From: Paenibacillus_AR sp051594765
GTDB lineage: Bacteria > Bacillota > Bacilli > Paenibacillales > NBRC-103111
DNA length: 64,000 nucleotides
Direction of reading: 5' to 3'
Assembly (NCBI RefSeq): GCF_051594765.1
Contig: NZ_JBPPGJ010000005.1
Span: forward strand, 248,001-312,000
The notes beneath the pieces were generated by a model. The model saw only the letters and a program-made list of their open reading frames with translations. It did no database searches and was not told where the DNA came from. Shown here piece after piece: positions 7,595-16,803 of the stretch (its first letter is position 1; every line of letters begins with the position of its first letter). The position numbers and the translations under genes are program-made.

Positions 7595-9256
7595 ATGGCA
7601 CCCCGCAAACGGATCGGGGACCTGCTGGTGGAAGCAGGTCTTATCTCGGAAGAGCAGCTGCAGAATGCGCTGAAGGAACAGAAGGAACTAAAGATGCGCC
7701 TTGGCGACGTGCTGATCACGCGCCATTACATTACGGAGCAGCAGCTGATCGAGGTGCTGGAGTTCCAGCTCGGTATTCCCCACGTCCAGCTGTACCGCCA
7801 GAAGATCGATACGAAGATCATCAACATCATCCCCCAGCGGCTTGCGGAGCAGCATCAGGTGCTTCCGCTGCGGACCGAAGGCAACAAGCTGATCCTGGCT
7901 ATGGCGGATCCCCTCGATTATTACGCCATCGACGAGCTTCGCATGTCCACGGGCTACCGGATTGAACCTGCCATCGCCTCCAAGGACGAGCTGCAGCGGG
8001 CGATCAAGCGGTATTACGGCCTCCAGGAGACCGTCGAGCAGATCATGCAGAACCTGGGCTCCCGCGAGGAGGAGGAGAAGCCGCAGCAGGCGGATGAGGA
8101 CTCCCCGGTCGTCAAGACAGTGAACCAGATCATTCTGCAAGCGGTTCAGATCGGCGCTTCCGACATTCACTTCGACCCGCAGGAGGACAGCCTTCGGATC
8201 CGATACCGGGTGGACGGGGTCATGCGGACGGAGCGTACGCTGCCGCCACACATGCAGAGCGTCATCATTGCCCGCATCAAGGTCATGGCTAATCTGAACG
8301 TGGCCGAGCGCCGCCTGCCCCAGGACGGACGGGTGGAGATGGATGTGGAGTTCCGCAAGGTCGACATCCGGATCTCGACGCTGCCGACCGTTCACGGCGA
8401 GAAGGTGGTCATGCGGATACTGGACTTGTCCACTTCTCTGACGGACGTGGAGAAGCTGGGGTTCACCGAGCACAATCTCCGGCTCTTCCTGAGAGGGATC
8501 TACAGTCCCCATGGCATCGTGTTCATCACGGGACCGACGGGAAGCGGGAAGACCACGACGCTCTATTCGGCCTTGGCCAAGCTGAACAGCGATGAAGTCA
8601 ACATCATTACGGTAGAGGATCCGGTAGAGTACCAGCTCCAGAACATCAACCAGGTTCAGGTGAATCCGGTGACGGGGCTGACCTTCGCCAGAGGGCTTCG
8701 CTCGATTCTGCGCCAGGATCCCAACATTGTGATGGTGGGGGAGATCCGGGACGCGGAGACGGCGGAGATCGCCATCCGGGCGGCTATGACGGGCCACCTG
8801 GTCTTAAGCACCCTGCACAGCAACTCAGCCGTCAATTCGGTCACCCGCCTGATCGATATGGGAATCGAGCCGTTCCTCGTCTCATCCTCCCTTACGACGG
8901 TGGTTGCGCAGCGTCTCGTCCGGAAGGTATGCCCCTCCTGCGCGGCGGAGACGGATCCGACGGAGGAGGAACGCAAGCTGCTGGAGGAGCACGGGATCGC
9001 GCCGGGTAAGCTGAGAAAGGGAAGAGGCTGCGCCGATTGCGGCAGAAGCGGTTATCGGGGCAGGCTGGCCATTCAAGAAGTGCTGGCCGTGGACGATACG
9101 CTCCGTACCATGATTCTGCAGCGCCGGTCGGACAGCGAATATCTGCAATATGCCCGGTCTATCGGGCTTCGTCCCATGATTGACGACGGGATGCTGAAGG
9201 CGGCGGCGGGATTGACGACGATCAGCGAGGTGTACCGGGTCACAAGCTCGCACTAG
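7595..9256 (+). CDS. pilB: Type IV pilus assembly ATPase PilB
   Basis: A 553-residue GspE-family secretion ATPase that powers pilus extension at the inner face of the membrane. Residues 1-140 form an MshEN-type N-terminal domain, a domain that in other species can bind cyclic di-GMP. GPTGSGKT (313-320) is Walker A. It is followed by the Asp box, the Walker B region near MVGEIRDAETAEIAIRAA, and a C-terminal zinc-type tetracysteine, CPSCAAE followed by CADCGRSGYRG. The tetracysteine and MshEN domain separate it from PilT. GGGAGG precedes the ATG. It is the first gene of the pil cluster, with pilT following after a 129-base gap that has its own likely promoter. Confidence 0.95.
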   Translation: MAPRKRIGDLLVEAGLISEEQLQNALKEQKELKMRLGDVLITRHYITEQQLIEVLEFQLGIPHVQLYRQKIDTKIINIIPQRLAEQHQVLPLRTEGNKLILAMADPLDYYAIDELRMSTGYRIEPAIASKDELQRAIKRYYGLQETVEQIMQNLGSREEEEKPQQADEDSPVVKTVNQIILQAVQIGASDIHFDPQEDSLRIRYRVDGVMRTERTLPPHMQSVIIARIKVMANLNVAERRLPQDGRVEMDVEFRKVDIRISTLPTVHGEKVVMRILDLSTSLTDVEKLGFTEHNLRLFLRGIYSPHGIVFITGPTGSGKTTTLYSALAKLNSDEVNIITVEDPVEYQLQNINQVQVNPVTGLTFARGLRSILRQDPNIVMVGEIRDAETAEIAIRAAMTGHLVLSTLHSNSAVNSVTRLIDMGIEPFLVSSSLTTVVAQRLVRKVCPSCAAETDPTEEERKLLEEHGIAPGKLRKGRGCADCGRSGYRGRLAIQEVLAVDDTLRTMILQRRSDSEYLQYARSIGLRPMIDDGMLKAAAGLTTISEVYRVTSSH

Positions 9257-9323
9257 GGAACATTGTCAAATCCAGGTAGTTCTAATTGACTATAATTTTA
9301 TACAAATATGTCGTTGATTTATG

Positions 9324-9329
9324 TATAAT
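9324..9329 (+). promoter_or_regulatory. Likely -10 element before pilT
   Basis: A perfect TATAAT lies 57 bases ahead of the pilT start in an AT-rich gap (9290-9330). No good -35 hexamer sits at the right spacing, so this is a partial call. It would allow pilT and pilC to be expressed apart from pilB. Confidence 0.4.
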
Positions 9330-9385
9330 GAAGGAGACATCGTCCGTTTATATGCAGGTATATTTTCCTATGCGAGGTGACAGGG

Positions 9386-10429
9386 TTGACCATCATCGAT
9401 TTGTTGAAGCTGGCGCACGAGCGTAAAGCTTCGGATATCCATCTGACCGTGAACGCTCCCGCTATGCTCAGGATTCATGGCGACCTAAAGCCGGTGGGCG
9501 ACTCTGTCCTGACCCCGCCCGATACCTTGGCGATGGCCAAGGATCTGATGACCACGGCCCAATACGAGACCTTCATGGAGACGGGGGACTTGGACTTTTC
9601 CTACGGCATTCCGAACGTCTCGCGGTACCGGGTGAATATCTACCGTCAGAAGGGCCAGGTGAGCCTGACCATCCGGTTGATTCCTTCCCGGATTCCGGCC
9701 ATGGAGGAACTGGGTCTGCCGGCCATAGCCGAGGAATTCGCCAAGAAGCCCCAAGGACTGGTTCTGGTGACGGGGCCGACGGGCAGCGGCAAGTCGACGA
9801 CGCTGGCGGCGATGGTGGACTACATCAACCGCAGCCGTCACGATCACATCATTACGCTGGAGGACCCGGTCGAGTTCGTACATAACCACAAATCCTGCAT
9901 CGTGAACCAGCGCGAAGTGGGCAATGACACGATGTCCTTTTCCACAGGCCTTCGGGCGGCGCTCCGGCAGGACCCGGATGTGATTCTGGTCGGCGAGATG
10001 CGGGACCTGGAGACCATCAGCATCGCCATCACGGCAGCGGAGACCGGCCACCTGGTATTCGGCACTCTTCATACGGCGGATGCGCCCCAGACCATTGACC
10101 GGATCATCGACGTGTTTCCGACGGAGGCTCAGCAGCAGATTCGCGTGCAGCTGGCGTCCGTGCTGCTGGGCGTGATGGCGCAACGGCTGCTGCCGACTGC
10201 AGACGGCCAGGGGAGGGTGGCGGCCATCGAGGTGTTGGTGAACACCCCGGCCATCGCCAACCTGATCCGTTCCGAGAAGGTGCATCAGATTCGCTCCGCC
10301 ATGCAGACGGGGAAGAGCACCGGCATGCAGACCATGGATATGGCCCTGCGCGAGCTGCTGCAGCAGCGCATCATTTCTGTGGAGACGGCGAAGGAAGCCA
10401 TGTTCGGCTTCAGCGAGCTTCAAGCGTAA
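9386..10429 (+). CDS. pilT: Type IV pilus retraction ATPase PilT
   Basis: A 347-residue hexameric ATPase that disassembles the pilus and drives retraction. GPTGSGKS (130-137) is Walker A. It is followed by the GEMRDLETISIAITAAETGHL segment (Walker B and His box) and the GTLHTADAPQTIDRII block typical of PilT. I chose the TTG start at 9386 because GAGGTG lies 7-8 bases upstream and because the product then begins TIIDLLKLAHERKASDIHL, as PilT proteins do; a GTG at 9377 overlaps that ribosome binding site. It lacks the MshEN domain and tetracysteine of PilB. Having both PilB and PilT supports a retractile pilus. Confidence 0.95.
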   Translation: MTIIDLLKLAHERKASDIHLTVNAPAMLRIHGDLKPVGDSVLTPPDTLAMAKDLMTTAQYETFMETGDLDFSYGIPNVSRYRVNIYRQKGQVSLTIRLIPSRIPAMEELGLPAIAEEFAKKPQGLVLVTGPTGSGKSTTLAAMVDYINRSRHDHIITLEDPVEFVHNHKSCIVNQREVGNDTMSFSTGLRAALRQDPDVILVGEMRDLETISIAITAAETGHLVFGTLHTADAPQTIDRIIDVFPTEAQQQIRVQLASVLLGVMAQRLLPTADGQGRVAAIEVLVNTPAIANLIRSEKVHQIRSAMQTGKSTGMQTMDMALRELLQQRIISVETAKEAMFGFSELQA

Positions 10430-10487
10430 TCACAAGCCGTACACACGTTAGGCGTAAGCGTGCATGACACAACCGGAGTTGAGGGAA

Positions 10488-11702
10488 ATGCCGAAGTTCA
10501 AGTATGTAGCGGTGGACGATTACGGTCGATTGAAGCGAGGATCGCTGGAGGCTCAGAGCTTTCAGGTCGCCATGGATGAGCTGAAGGGCAAGGGCTTGTG
10601 GATCATGGACCTGCTCGATCTCTCCCAGAGCTTGTTCCATCGGGAGATGAAGCTGGGGGGAGGACCCAGGATCAAGACCCAGCACTTTACGGTGTTCTGC
10701 CGGCAGCTGTCCAGTCTCTACAAAGCGGGCATCAACATGGTGGACGCCGTCCGGACGCTCAGCGAGCAGACAGAGAGCAAGCCCTTCAAGAAGATTCTGG
10801 GAGAGATTGCGGAAGAGATGCAGCGGGGCAATCAATTCTCGGCGGCGGCTTCCCGGTATCCGACCATATTTTCCACCATCTTCATCAATATGGTTCGAGC
10901 CGGAGAGGCCAGCGGCAACCTGGACGAGATGCTTCATCGTCTGGCCATATTCTACGAGAAGGAATACTACACCCGGGAGAAGGTCAAGTCCGCCATGGTG
11001 TATCCGATCATCATGGGGATCTTCACGGTCATCGTGTGCATCATCCTGATGATGTTCGTGGTGCCGAAGTTGGTGGCGAACTTTGAAACGATGGGACTGG
11101 AGCTTCCACTCCCGACAATAATTGTGATAGCTATTTCCAGGTGGATGAAAGTAAATTGGTTCTTTGTCGTAATAGCAGTATTTGTTCCAGGATTTCTCCT
11201 TAAAATGATCCGAAGATTTGAGAGAGGAGCTTATATTTTGGATCTTCTCAAATTAAAGCTTCCGGTCTTTGGATTATTGTATCATAAGCAAGCTCTATCA
11301 AGGTTCAGCCGTACTTTTTGCTCCTTATTTGCAGCGGCTGTGCCCATGCTTCAAATGATGTCCATAGTTTCGACCGTCGTTGGGAACGAGGTCATGGCTA
11401 AGCTCATTAGAGAATCGAGAGAATCGGTACGAGGCGGGCATTCCATTGCGGATCCTTTCCGAAATTCTTGGTTGTTCCCGCCCATGGTTGTTCAAATGCT
11501 GGCGGTAGGAGAACGCACTGGCTCCATGGACACAATGCTGGAAAAAGTTGCGGATTTCTATGAAGCCGACGTGGATCAGATGGCAGATCGGTTGAAGGCC
11601 ATGTTGGAACCGATCATGATCTTAGTTCTAGCCGCCATTGTGGGGACTATTGTGTTGGCCGTCATGCTGCCGTCATTCAAGTTGATTGCCGGACTGCATT
11701 AA
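10488..11702 (+). CDS. pilC: Type IV pilus inner membrane platform protein PilC
   Basis: A 404-residue polytopic membrane protein with two T2SSF repeats (about residues 65-190 and 270-395). Each contains the FCRQLSSLYKAGINM or FSRTFCSLFAAAVPM type segment, and three or so transmembrane helices are visible. PilC couples the ATPases to the growing pilus. The product begins MPKFKYVAVD, the usual PilC start, with GGAG and GAGGG just upstream; an in-frame ATG at 10464 is the alternative. Base composition changes sharply inside the gene: near 53% GC in 10981-11100 and about 37% in 11101-11280 by hand count, with AT-ending codons thereafter. This suggests that the 3' half was acquired with the pilin gene. 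Confidence 0.93.
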   Translation: MPKFKYVAVDDYGRLKRGSLEAQSFQVAMDELKGKGLWIMDLLDLSQSLFHREMKLGGGPRIKTQHFTVFCRQLSSLYKAGINMVDAVRTLSEQTESKPFKKILGEIAEEMQRGNQFSAAASRYPTIFSTIFINMVRAGEASGNLDEMLHRLAIFYEKEYYTREKVKSAMVYPIIMGIFTVIVCIILMMFVVPKLVANFETMGLELPLPTIIVIAISRWMKVNWFFVVIAVFVPGFLLKMIRRFERGAYILDLLKLKLPVFGLLYHKQALSRFSRTFCSLFAAAVPMLQMMSIVSTVVGNEVMAKLIRESRESVRGGHSIADPFRNSWLFPPMVVQMLAVGERTGSMDTMLEKVADFYEADVDQMADRLKAMLEPIMILVLAAIVGTIVLAVMLPSFKLIAGLH

Positions 11703-11709
11703 TCCTAGG

Positions 11710-11726
11710 TTTTAAGGATCTTAAAA
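11710..11726 (+). repeat. Inverted repeat in the pilC-pilA gap
   Basis: TTTTAAG-GAT-CTTAAAA, seven perfect base pairs, 28 bases before the pilin start. In RNA it would be a weak AT-rich hairpin, perhaps a processing or stability element for the pilin message, or an operator half-pair in DNA. Confidence 0.35.
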
Positions 11727-11753
11727 CATAATTATTTCATGGAGGAGATTCAC

Positions 11754-12143
11754 ATGTCCCAGAGTTTGATGCGGAAGAGAATGAGATTGGCTAAGAATCA
11801 AAAAGGGATGACTTTGATCGAGTTGATGGCTGTCGTCGTGATCATCGGTATTCTTGCTGCTGTAGCCGGTACAGCGGTGATGAACAGCTTCCAAAAGGCC
11901 AAGGATAATACGGATGATGCAACCGAACGGATGATTAGAAATGCAGCGACACGTTATGTCATGGATCATCCGGAATTTACCGGGACCTCTTTAACGGTCA
12001 AAACGGATCTCGTTGGTAATGGTTACATTGAGGATGTTCCGAGAAACCAAAATGATGGAAAATATTACTCCACCGTCACAGTGACCAAAAGCGGAAGCAA
12101 CTGGACATTTGAACCAACCCACACTGCCACTTCAAAACCGTAA
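11754..12143 (+). CDS. Major type IV pilin (prepilin)
   Basis: A 129-residue prepilin with a class III signal: basic leader, then QKG cut before MTLIELMAVVVIIGILAAV. Gly18 is -1, Met19 is +1 and the conserved Glu23 is +5. The hydrophobic N-terminal helix is followed by a short globular part without a cysteine pair, consistent with Gram-positive pilins. GGAGGA lies seven bases before the ATG at 11754; a further in-frame ATG at 11739 overlaps that site and is rejected. The gene is clearly more AT-rich than pilB and pilT. A strong terminator follows, as expected for a subunit needed in large amounts. Confidence 0.92.
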   Translation: MSQSLMRKRMRLAKNQKGMTLIELMAVVVIIGILAAVAGTAVMNSFQKAKDNTDDATERMIRNAATRYVMDHPEFTGTSLTVKTDLVGNGYIEDVPRNQNDGKYYSTVTVTKSGSNWTFEPTHTATSKP

Positions 12144-12156
12144 TAACTTCCACCCG

Positions 12157-12187
12157 AAAGGTAACTCCTTACCGAGTTACCTTTCTT
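12157..12187 (+). terminator. Hairpin after the pilin gene (partial terminator)
   Basis: AAAGGTAACTC (12157-12167) and GAGTTACCTTT (12174-12184) form an 11 bp perfect stem with a six-base loop and are followed by CTTTC. The weak T tract suggests leaky termination, which would lower expression of the downstream assembly genes relative to pilin. Confidence 0.75.
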
Positions 12188-12216
12188 TCACACTCTCTGC
12201 CGATAAAGGAGCTCCC

Positions 12217-13020
12217 ATGAATACCATCATACAGGCGTTTCAAGTATCCCCAGCATATTTTTACACCATGATCACCATTCTGGGGCTTCTGATCGGCAGC
12301 TTCCTGAACGTGGTGGCAATCCGGGTGCCGAAAGGGATGTCCGTGGTGCACCCGCCTTCCCACTGTACGAGCTGCGGGCACCAGTTAGGACCGCTGGACC
12401 TGATACCAGTATTTAACTGGTTCTTCAGCAGAGGGAAATGCAGGTACTGCGGCGAAGCCTATTCTGTTCAATATACCGTATGGGAAGCGATGACGGGACT
12501 GCTTTTTCTGCTCACGGCCGTAACACTAGGCCCAGTGCCCGAGCTGATCGCGGGACTGGTTCTGGTGTCCATCCTGATCACGATCGTCCAGACGGATCTT
12601 CGATACATGCTGATTCCGAACCGAATCCTGGTCTTCGGATTGGGTTCGGGAGTTCTGCTTCGCATCGGGATTCATCCGCTGCCGGTGTGGGATTACGCCC
12701 TTGCCTTCCTCATCGGAGGCGGGCTGCTGTACCTCCTGGCCTGGTTGGGCGAAGTCTTCCTGAAGAAGGAAAGCATGGGTGGCGGGGACATTAAGCTCAT
12801 GGCCGTACTGGGACTTTTTGTGGGAATGAAGGGAGTAATCCTGACCCTGTTCCTGGGAAGCGTCATCGGATTATTCCTGAGCTTCATTCTAATCGTATTC
12901 CGTCGACTGAAGACCGATCAGTTCATTCCATTCGGGCCGTATCTGGCCGCCGGGGCTTGGGTCGCCTACTTGTGGGGAGATTCCTTGCTGCATCTGTATA
13001 TCAACCTGTTTATTCACTAG
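12217..13020 (+). CDS. pilD: Prepilin peptidase / N-methyltransferase PilD
   Basis: A 267-residue integral membrane aspartyl protease that cleaves prepilin leaders and methylates the new N terminus. It shows the zinc tetracysteine C50, C53, C75, C78 of full-length PilD and the two catalytic aspartates: Asp127 in QTDLRYMLIPN and Asp191 in the GGGDIKL motif. About seven to eight hydrophobic segments are visible. AAAGGAG precedes the ATG at 12217; an upstream in-frame extension crosses the terminator and is rejected. A second, shorter prepilin peptidase is encoded in the Tad cluster at 43474, so each pilus has its own enzyme. Confidence 0.94.
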   Translation: MNTIIQAFQVSPAYFYTMITILGLLIGSFLNVVAIRVPKGMSVVHPPSHCTSCGHQLGPLDLIPVFNWFFSRGKCRYCGEAYSVQYTVWEAMTGLLFLLTAVTLGPVPELIAGLVLVSILITIVQTDLRYMLIPNRILVFGLGSGVLLRIGIHPLPVWDYALAFLIGGGLLYLLAWLGEVFLKKESMGGGDIKLMAVLGLFVGMKGVILTLFLGSVIGLFLSFILIVFRRLKTDQFIPFGPYLAAGAWVAYLWGDSLLHLYINLFIH

Positions 13021-13048
13021 CCGCACCGAAGGAGTGGATCCACCCCAA

Positions 13049-14251
13049 ATGGCCATGATGACCCACTTGCTTAGCGCGTTTACGAAAGGACAACCTTTTT
13101 TGGGTCTGGAGTTCACCGATACTTGCTTGAAGATTGCCGAGATCCAGGTCAAGAGCGGCGGCAAGCCTGTTCTGACCCGCATGGTTATGGAAAAGCTGCC
13201 TCCCGACACCATACTGGACGGGAAAATCAAGAATCCCTTGGAGCTGCACCGTCTGCTGCAGCAGGTGATGAAATGGAACGACTTTGCCACGGCAAAGGTA
13301 CACTTCGTCGTTCCCAGTTCGACCATCATGGTCCGTTATCTGAAGCTTCCGAATGTGGCGGACAAAGCGATGAAGAAAATAGTGGAATTTGAAGTGAAGC
13401 ATAATATCCATCTTCCTTTTGAACAACCGTATTTTGACTACGTCAACATGAGTGCGGATCAACGGACGACCCTCTCTCAGGCCAAAGGCAAAAACAAGCG
13501 CAGCACCCAAGCGCCTGATAGGACGGATACGCCATTGGCTTGGAAAGAAGCGGCCCCTGCAGCGGCAGGGGATTCTCATACATTCAAGACGGCTGATGAT
13601 CTGTTCCGTGACCTGGAGGAGGAACAGCAGGAGGAGGAGGCGCCTAAGGCGGATGTCCTCCTCGTTGCGGCCCCCGGGGAGCTGGTGGATGAATATGCGT
13701 CCCTGCTCCGGGAGTGCGGACTGAAGCCAGCCAGTGCGGAGATCAAGGCATTGTCCTTGTTCCGGATGCTGTCCCATGCGGAGCCGGAATGGATGCGGGA
13801 CACCGTCTTAACGGTGGACTTGAACGATACCTCGGCGGACATCAGCATTTTCCACGAAGGTCATCTCAAAATCACGCGGAACGTGCTGATCCAATTCCCA
13901 ATGGGCGAATCGTCCAAGACACAGCAGGAAGAGGACTTGAGCTTCTTGTCCTTCACGGACCCGGATGCAGACTTCAAGCAAGCCTGCGGTGATCTTGCCC
14001 ACGAATTGGAGCGTCTGATGAACTTTTACCGGTATACGCTGAATAACCGCTCCCAGGAATTCCACACCACTGTGCTGACCGGGGATCCAGATCGTCTGCC
14101 TGAGATCTCAGAGTACTTGGCTGACCGGTTGAACCAAAAGGTGATCCAGCCCCGTATGGACTGGCTGGAAACGTCGAACCGTCTGGAAGCGGGAATCTTA
14201 GCTAAGCTGGCGGTTCCGATCGGACTGGGCTTGAGGGGGAATGAACGGTGA
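13049..14251 (+). CDS. pilM: Type IV pilus assembly protein PilM
   Basis: A 400-residue actin-like (FtsA-fold) cytoplasmic protein. The N-terminal block LGLEFTDTCLKIAEI is the phosphate-1 type strand of PilM, and TVLTVDLNDTSADISIFHEG is the second nucleotide-binding loop. An acidic low-complexity insert (about residues 195-210) is unusual. PilM binds the cytoplasmic tail of PilN and links the alignment complex to the motor. The start is uncertain: ATG 13049 is 14 bases from GGAG and ATG 13055 is also possible. The stop overlaps the pilN start by four bases (GTGA), indicating translational coupling. Confidence 0.87.
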   Translation: MAMMTHLLSAFTKGQPFLGLEFTDTCLKIAEIQVKSGGKPVLTRMVMEKLPPDTILDGKIKNPLELHRLLQQVMKWNDFATAKVHFVVPSSTIMVRYLKLPNVADKAMKKIVEFEVKHNIHLPFEQPYFDYVNMSADQRTTLSQAKGKNKRSTQAPDRTDTPLAWKEAAPAAAGDSHTFKTADDLFRDLEEEQQEEEAPKADVLLVAAPGELVDEYASLLRECGLKPASAEIKALSLFRMLSHAEPEWMRDTVLTVDLNDTSADISIFHEGHLKITRNVLIQFPMGESSKTQQEEDLSFLSFTDPDADFKQACGDLAHELERLMNFYRYTLNNRSQEFHTTVLTGDPDRLPEISEYLADRLNQKVIQPRMDWLETSNRLEAGILAKLAVPIGLGLRGNER

Positions 14252-15225
14252 TCCGATCCATTAACTTGCTGCCCCGAATCCCGTTCGCCAAGCAATATTA
14301 CGGACTGCTTATGGGAACGGTAGCTGCGGTGACCGTCGCCGGATGTGCGGGAATGATCTACTATCACGTGCATACATCCCAGAATGTTCAAGCCAAGGAT
14401 GAGCTCAAAGCCAAGCTGGAGTCCCAGGTTGCCGTATTGAGGAAGGAAAGAATCGTGGACACGCGCTCGGCCCAATACCAAGCGTTCGTGAAGGATCTGG
14501 ACAAAGTGAAGGCCGCACGTAAGGACTGGCTGCCGGTTTTTCAGGTCTTGACCTCGCAGCTTCCTGTAACGAGCCGGATTCAGACCATGTCTTCCGATGC
14601 CAAAGGCAAGGTGAAGCTGGAGTTACAGATGAAGACTCTGGAGGACGTGAGCGGATATATCGTATTGCTGCAGAAATCGTCCTTGTTCCAAACTGTAACC
14701 GCCCAGAGCATCAAGGCTACGTCGTTCGTTCCGTCGGCACCCGACAACAAAACGGTGATCTCTTCGTCCATTGGGTCGGGGTCCGCCTGGCCCACAGCCG
14801 GCTCATTCTCAACAGGAGGCGCAAGTGCAGGGTCAGGGGAGAGCAGCGCGGTGACGACGGATCAATATCTGCAGCTGTTTAACAAGCCGAGCGGAGCCAA
14901 CACCAATCCGACAGAGTCCGATCAACTCTTGGAGGAGCTGGACTGGATGGTGAATAATCAGTTGAGCCAACAGCTGCATGGCATTCCGGTGCCGAAGGCG
15001 ACTCCTGCACCAACCTCCGGGCCGGCTGCTCCGTCCGGAGGCCCCATCACGCAGCAGGATGTAGAGATCGCCCGTAAAAAGCTGGAGGCCTTGAAGAAGG
15101 TCACCGTTACAGAGTCTGCCGCCACGAACGCTCCAGCGGGCGGAGCGGCCGTTCCCACTACTACTCCTGCGCAGCCTTCAACACAGCTCTATTCCGTTGT
15201 GTTGGAGCTTCAGTGCAAGCCCTAG
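14248..15225 (+). CDS. pilN: Type IV pilus alignment protein PilN
   Basis: A 325-residue bitopic membrane protein. The N terminus MIRSINLLPRIPF carries the INLLP motif through which PilN binds PilM. One transmembrane helix (about residues 19-41) is followed by a coiled coil and a PilN-type ferredoxin-like region up to about residue 160. The remaining 165 residues are rich in Gly, Ser, Pro and Thr and are longer than in Gram-negative PilN, perhaps a cell-wall-spanning extension. The GTG start overlaps the pilM stop. Confidence 0.85.
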   Translation: MIRSINLLPRIPFAKQYYGLLMGTVAAVTVAGCAGMIYYHVHTSQNVQAKDELKAKLESQVAVLRKERIVDTRSAQYQAFVKDLDKVKAARKDWLPVFQVLTSQLPVTSRIQTMSSDAKGKVKLELQMKTLEDVSGYIVLLQKSSLFQTVTAQSIKATSFVPSAPDNKTVISSSIGSGSAWPTAGSFSTGGASAGSGESSAVTTDQYLQLFNKPSGANTNPTESDQLLEELDWMVNNQLSQQLHGIPVPKATPAPTSGPAAPSGGPITQQDVEIARKKLEALKKVTVTESAATNAPAGGAAVPTTTPAQPSTQLYSVVLELQCKP

Positions 15226-15243
15226 ATAAAGGAGAACAACCCT

Positions 15244-16095
15244 ATGAAGCTGAAGCTGGATCCCGCGTCTCTTCCATGGCTGCGCAGTCCGGCCGTCCAA
15301 ATATCCGCTGCAGGCGCTGCGGGCCTGATTCTGCTGGTGCTCAGCGCCGTGATCTGGGTGGCCCCGCAGCAGGAGCTTCTGGACGGAATCGACCAAGATA
15401 TCCGTCAGCTCCAAGCGACGAAGGGGCAGGTCGAGAACATTCCCGTGCCGGTCAAGGCCACGAAGGAGCAGTTGATACAAGCCCTGGAGCAGGTTCCGAA
15501 CCAGGAGGAATCCGCCCGGTTGGTGAGTATGCTGAAGGCGTCCGCAGAGCAATCCAAGGTGAGCTTAACCTCCATCGTGTTCGGAATACCGGAGGCGGAC
15601 TCCAAAGACAAGCTGGAGGATCTGATCACCAAAGCCTCCCAAGTTGAGCAGGCGAACGCAGCTTCCCCATCTCCAGGGATGCAGCCAGCACCGACGCCGG
15701 TGCCGACAGCGGCAGCGTCCCCGAAGGTCGTCCTGCCTTTTCCGGAGAGTCCGCTGGAGGTTGAGGTGAGCGGATTGTATGGGCAAACGATGGATTTCCT
15801 CGGGAAGCTGTATCAACAGCCAAGGATTCTTCAAGTGAAGGAATGGGCCATGTCTCCCGTCAACCGGGCGGCCCAAGGGTCCGGTAAATCAACGGTTTCC
15901 ACCACGCCGAATCCCCATTCCACCCCTACGCAAGCAGGAGAAGTACCGGTAACCTTGAAGCTGAAGCTGGCGGCCTATACATCTCCCCAATACACTGGGA
16001 AGCTGACGGAGCTGCCCGTTCTGGAAGCATCGCCCGGTTCGCAGCGCAAGGACCCGACCTGGTCCGACGCCATGATGTGGGAGTTAAACCAATAG
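15244..16095 (+). CDS. pilO: Type IV pilus alignment protein PilO-like
   Basis: A 283-residue protein with one N-terminal transmembrane helix (about residues 20-42), a short coiled coil (EQVPNQEESARLVSMLKASA) and a ferredoxin-like fold. A Pro/Ala/Thr-rich insert near residues 135-160 separates the segments. Position right after pilN, the same topology and AAAGGAG before the ATG support PilO, which pairs with PilN in the membrane. Sequence identity to Gram-negative PilO is expected to be low, so the name rests largely on context. Confidence 0.78.
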   Translation: MKLKLDPASLPWLRSPAVQISAAGAAGLILLVLSAVIWVAPQQELLDGIDQDIRQLQATKGQVENIPVPVKATKEQLIQALEQVPNQEESARLVSMLKASAEQSKVSLTSIVFGIPEADSKDKLEDLITKASQVEQANAASPSPGMQPAPTPVPTAAASPKVVLPFPESPLEVEVSGLYGQTMDFLGKLYQQPRILQVKEWAMSPVNRAAQGSGKSTVSTTPNPHSTPTQAGEVPVTLKLKLAAYTSPQYTGKLTELPVLEASPGSQRKDPTWSDAMMWELNQ

Positions 16096-16126
16096 AAGGT
16101 CCAATTCACTTGCAGGAGAGTGCCTG

Positions 16127-16771
16127 ATGAGAAAAAAACTGCTACTGGGTGTTGCAGCAGGGCTGCTGTTGTTCGGCACGGCGGCCTACGCAGGGGATGG
16201 CTATTCCAAGATCGAGGTGTATTTCAAGAAGATCAACATCGCATTGAATGGGCAGGCCGCCGAGCTGTCGAAGGATTCCATTCTGTACAACGGCTCGGTC
16301 TACGTACCGCTTCGCAGCATGGGTGAGATGCTGGATGCGGAAGTAAGCTGGGATGACGAGAACCAGACGGTCCACTTGGACTTCCTGAAGGACCGCAGCG
16401 GTGAAGCGTATCAGGCCTCGACACAAGGGCTCTATCAATACATCGCCATGGAGCAGAATCGGATCTTAAGCGAGATGGTGAGGGATTTTAAAGCCGAGGA
16501 TATGGATTCGATGAAACAGGTGGTTGCAGACTACGGCTCTCTTCGGGATATGGCTTCGAGCTTGGGCGACAAGGAAATGTCACTGTCCTTCGACAAGATG
16601 AGGGCTGCCGTCGAGCTCTTGCGGAGCGGGTGGGCAGCCAAGAAGGTGGATGATTATTCCCTGGCTTGGACCATCTATTATACGAATGCTACCGAAGTGA
16701 ACACCAGCCTGAAGGCCAAGGTATCGGGAAAAACCAACTTCACCTTCCAAGTTAATAAGGTGAATAATTAA
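16127..16771 (+). CDS. Exported stalk-domain (copper amine oxidase N-like) protein
   Basis: A 214-residue secreted protein. A signal peptide (residues 1-22, basic start, hydrophobic core, ending TAAYA) is followed by one copper-amine-oxidase N-terminal-like stalk domain, recognisable from LNGQAAELSKDSILYNGSVYVPLRSMGEML and the VSWDDENQTVHLD strand. The C-terminal half is helical and not recognised. Such domains are common in cell-wall proteins of Paenibacillus. It lies between pilO and a PilX-like gene, with AGGAG upstream, so a role in carrying the pilus through the thick wall is possible but is inference. Confidence 0.75.
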   Translation: MRKKLLLGVAAGLLLFGTAAYAGDGYSKIEVYFKKINIALNGQAAELSKDSILYNGSVYVPLRSMGEMLDAEVSWDDENQTVHLDFLKDRSGEAYQASTQGLYQYIAMEQNRILSEMVRDFKAEDMDSMKQVVADYGSLRDMASSLGDKEMSLSFDKMRAAVELLRSGWAAKKVDDYSLAWTIYYTNATEVNTSLKAKVSGKTNFTFQVNKVNN

Positions 16772-16803
16772 TAACATGAATTAAAAAAAGGGAGGTAGAG
16801 CAT

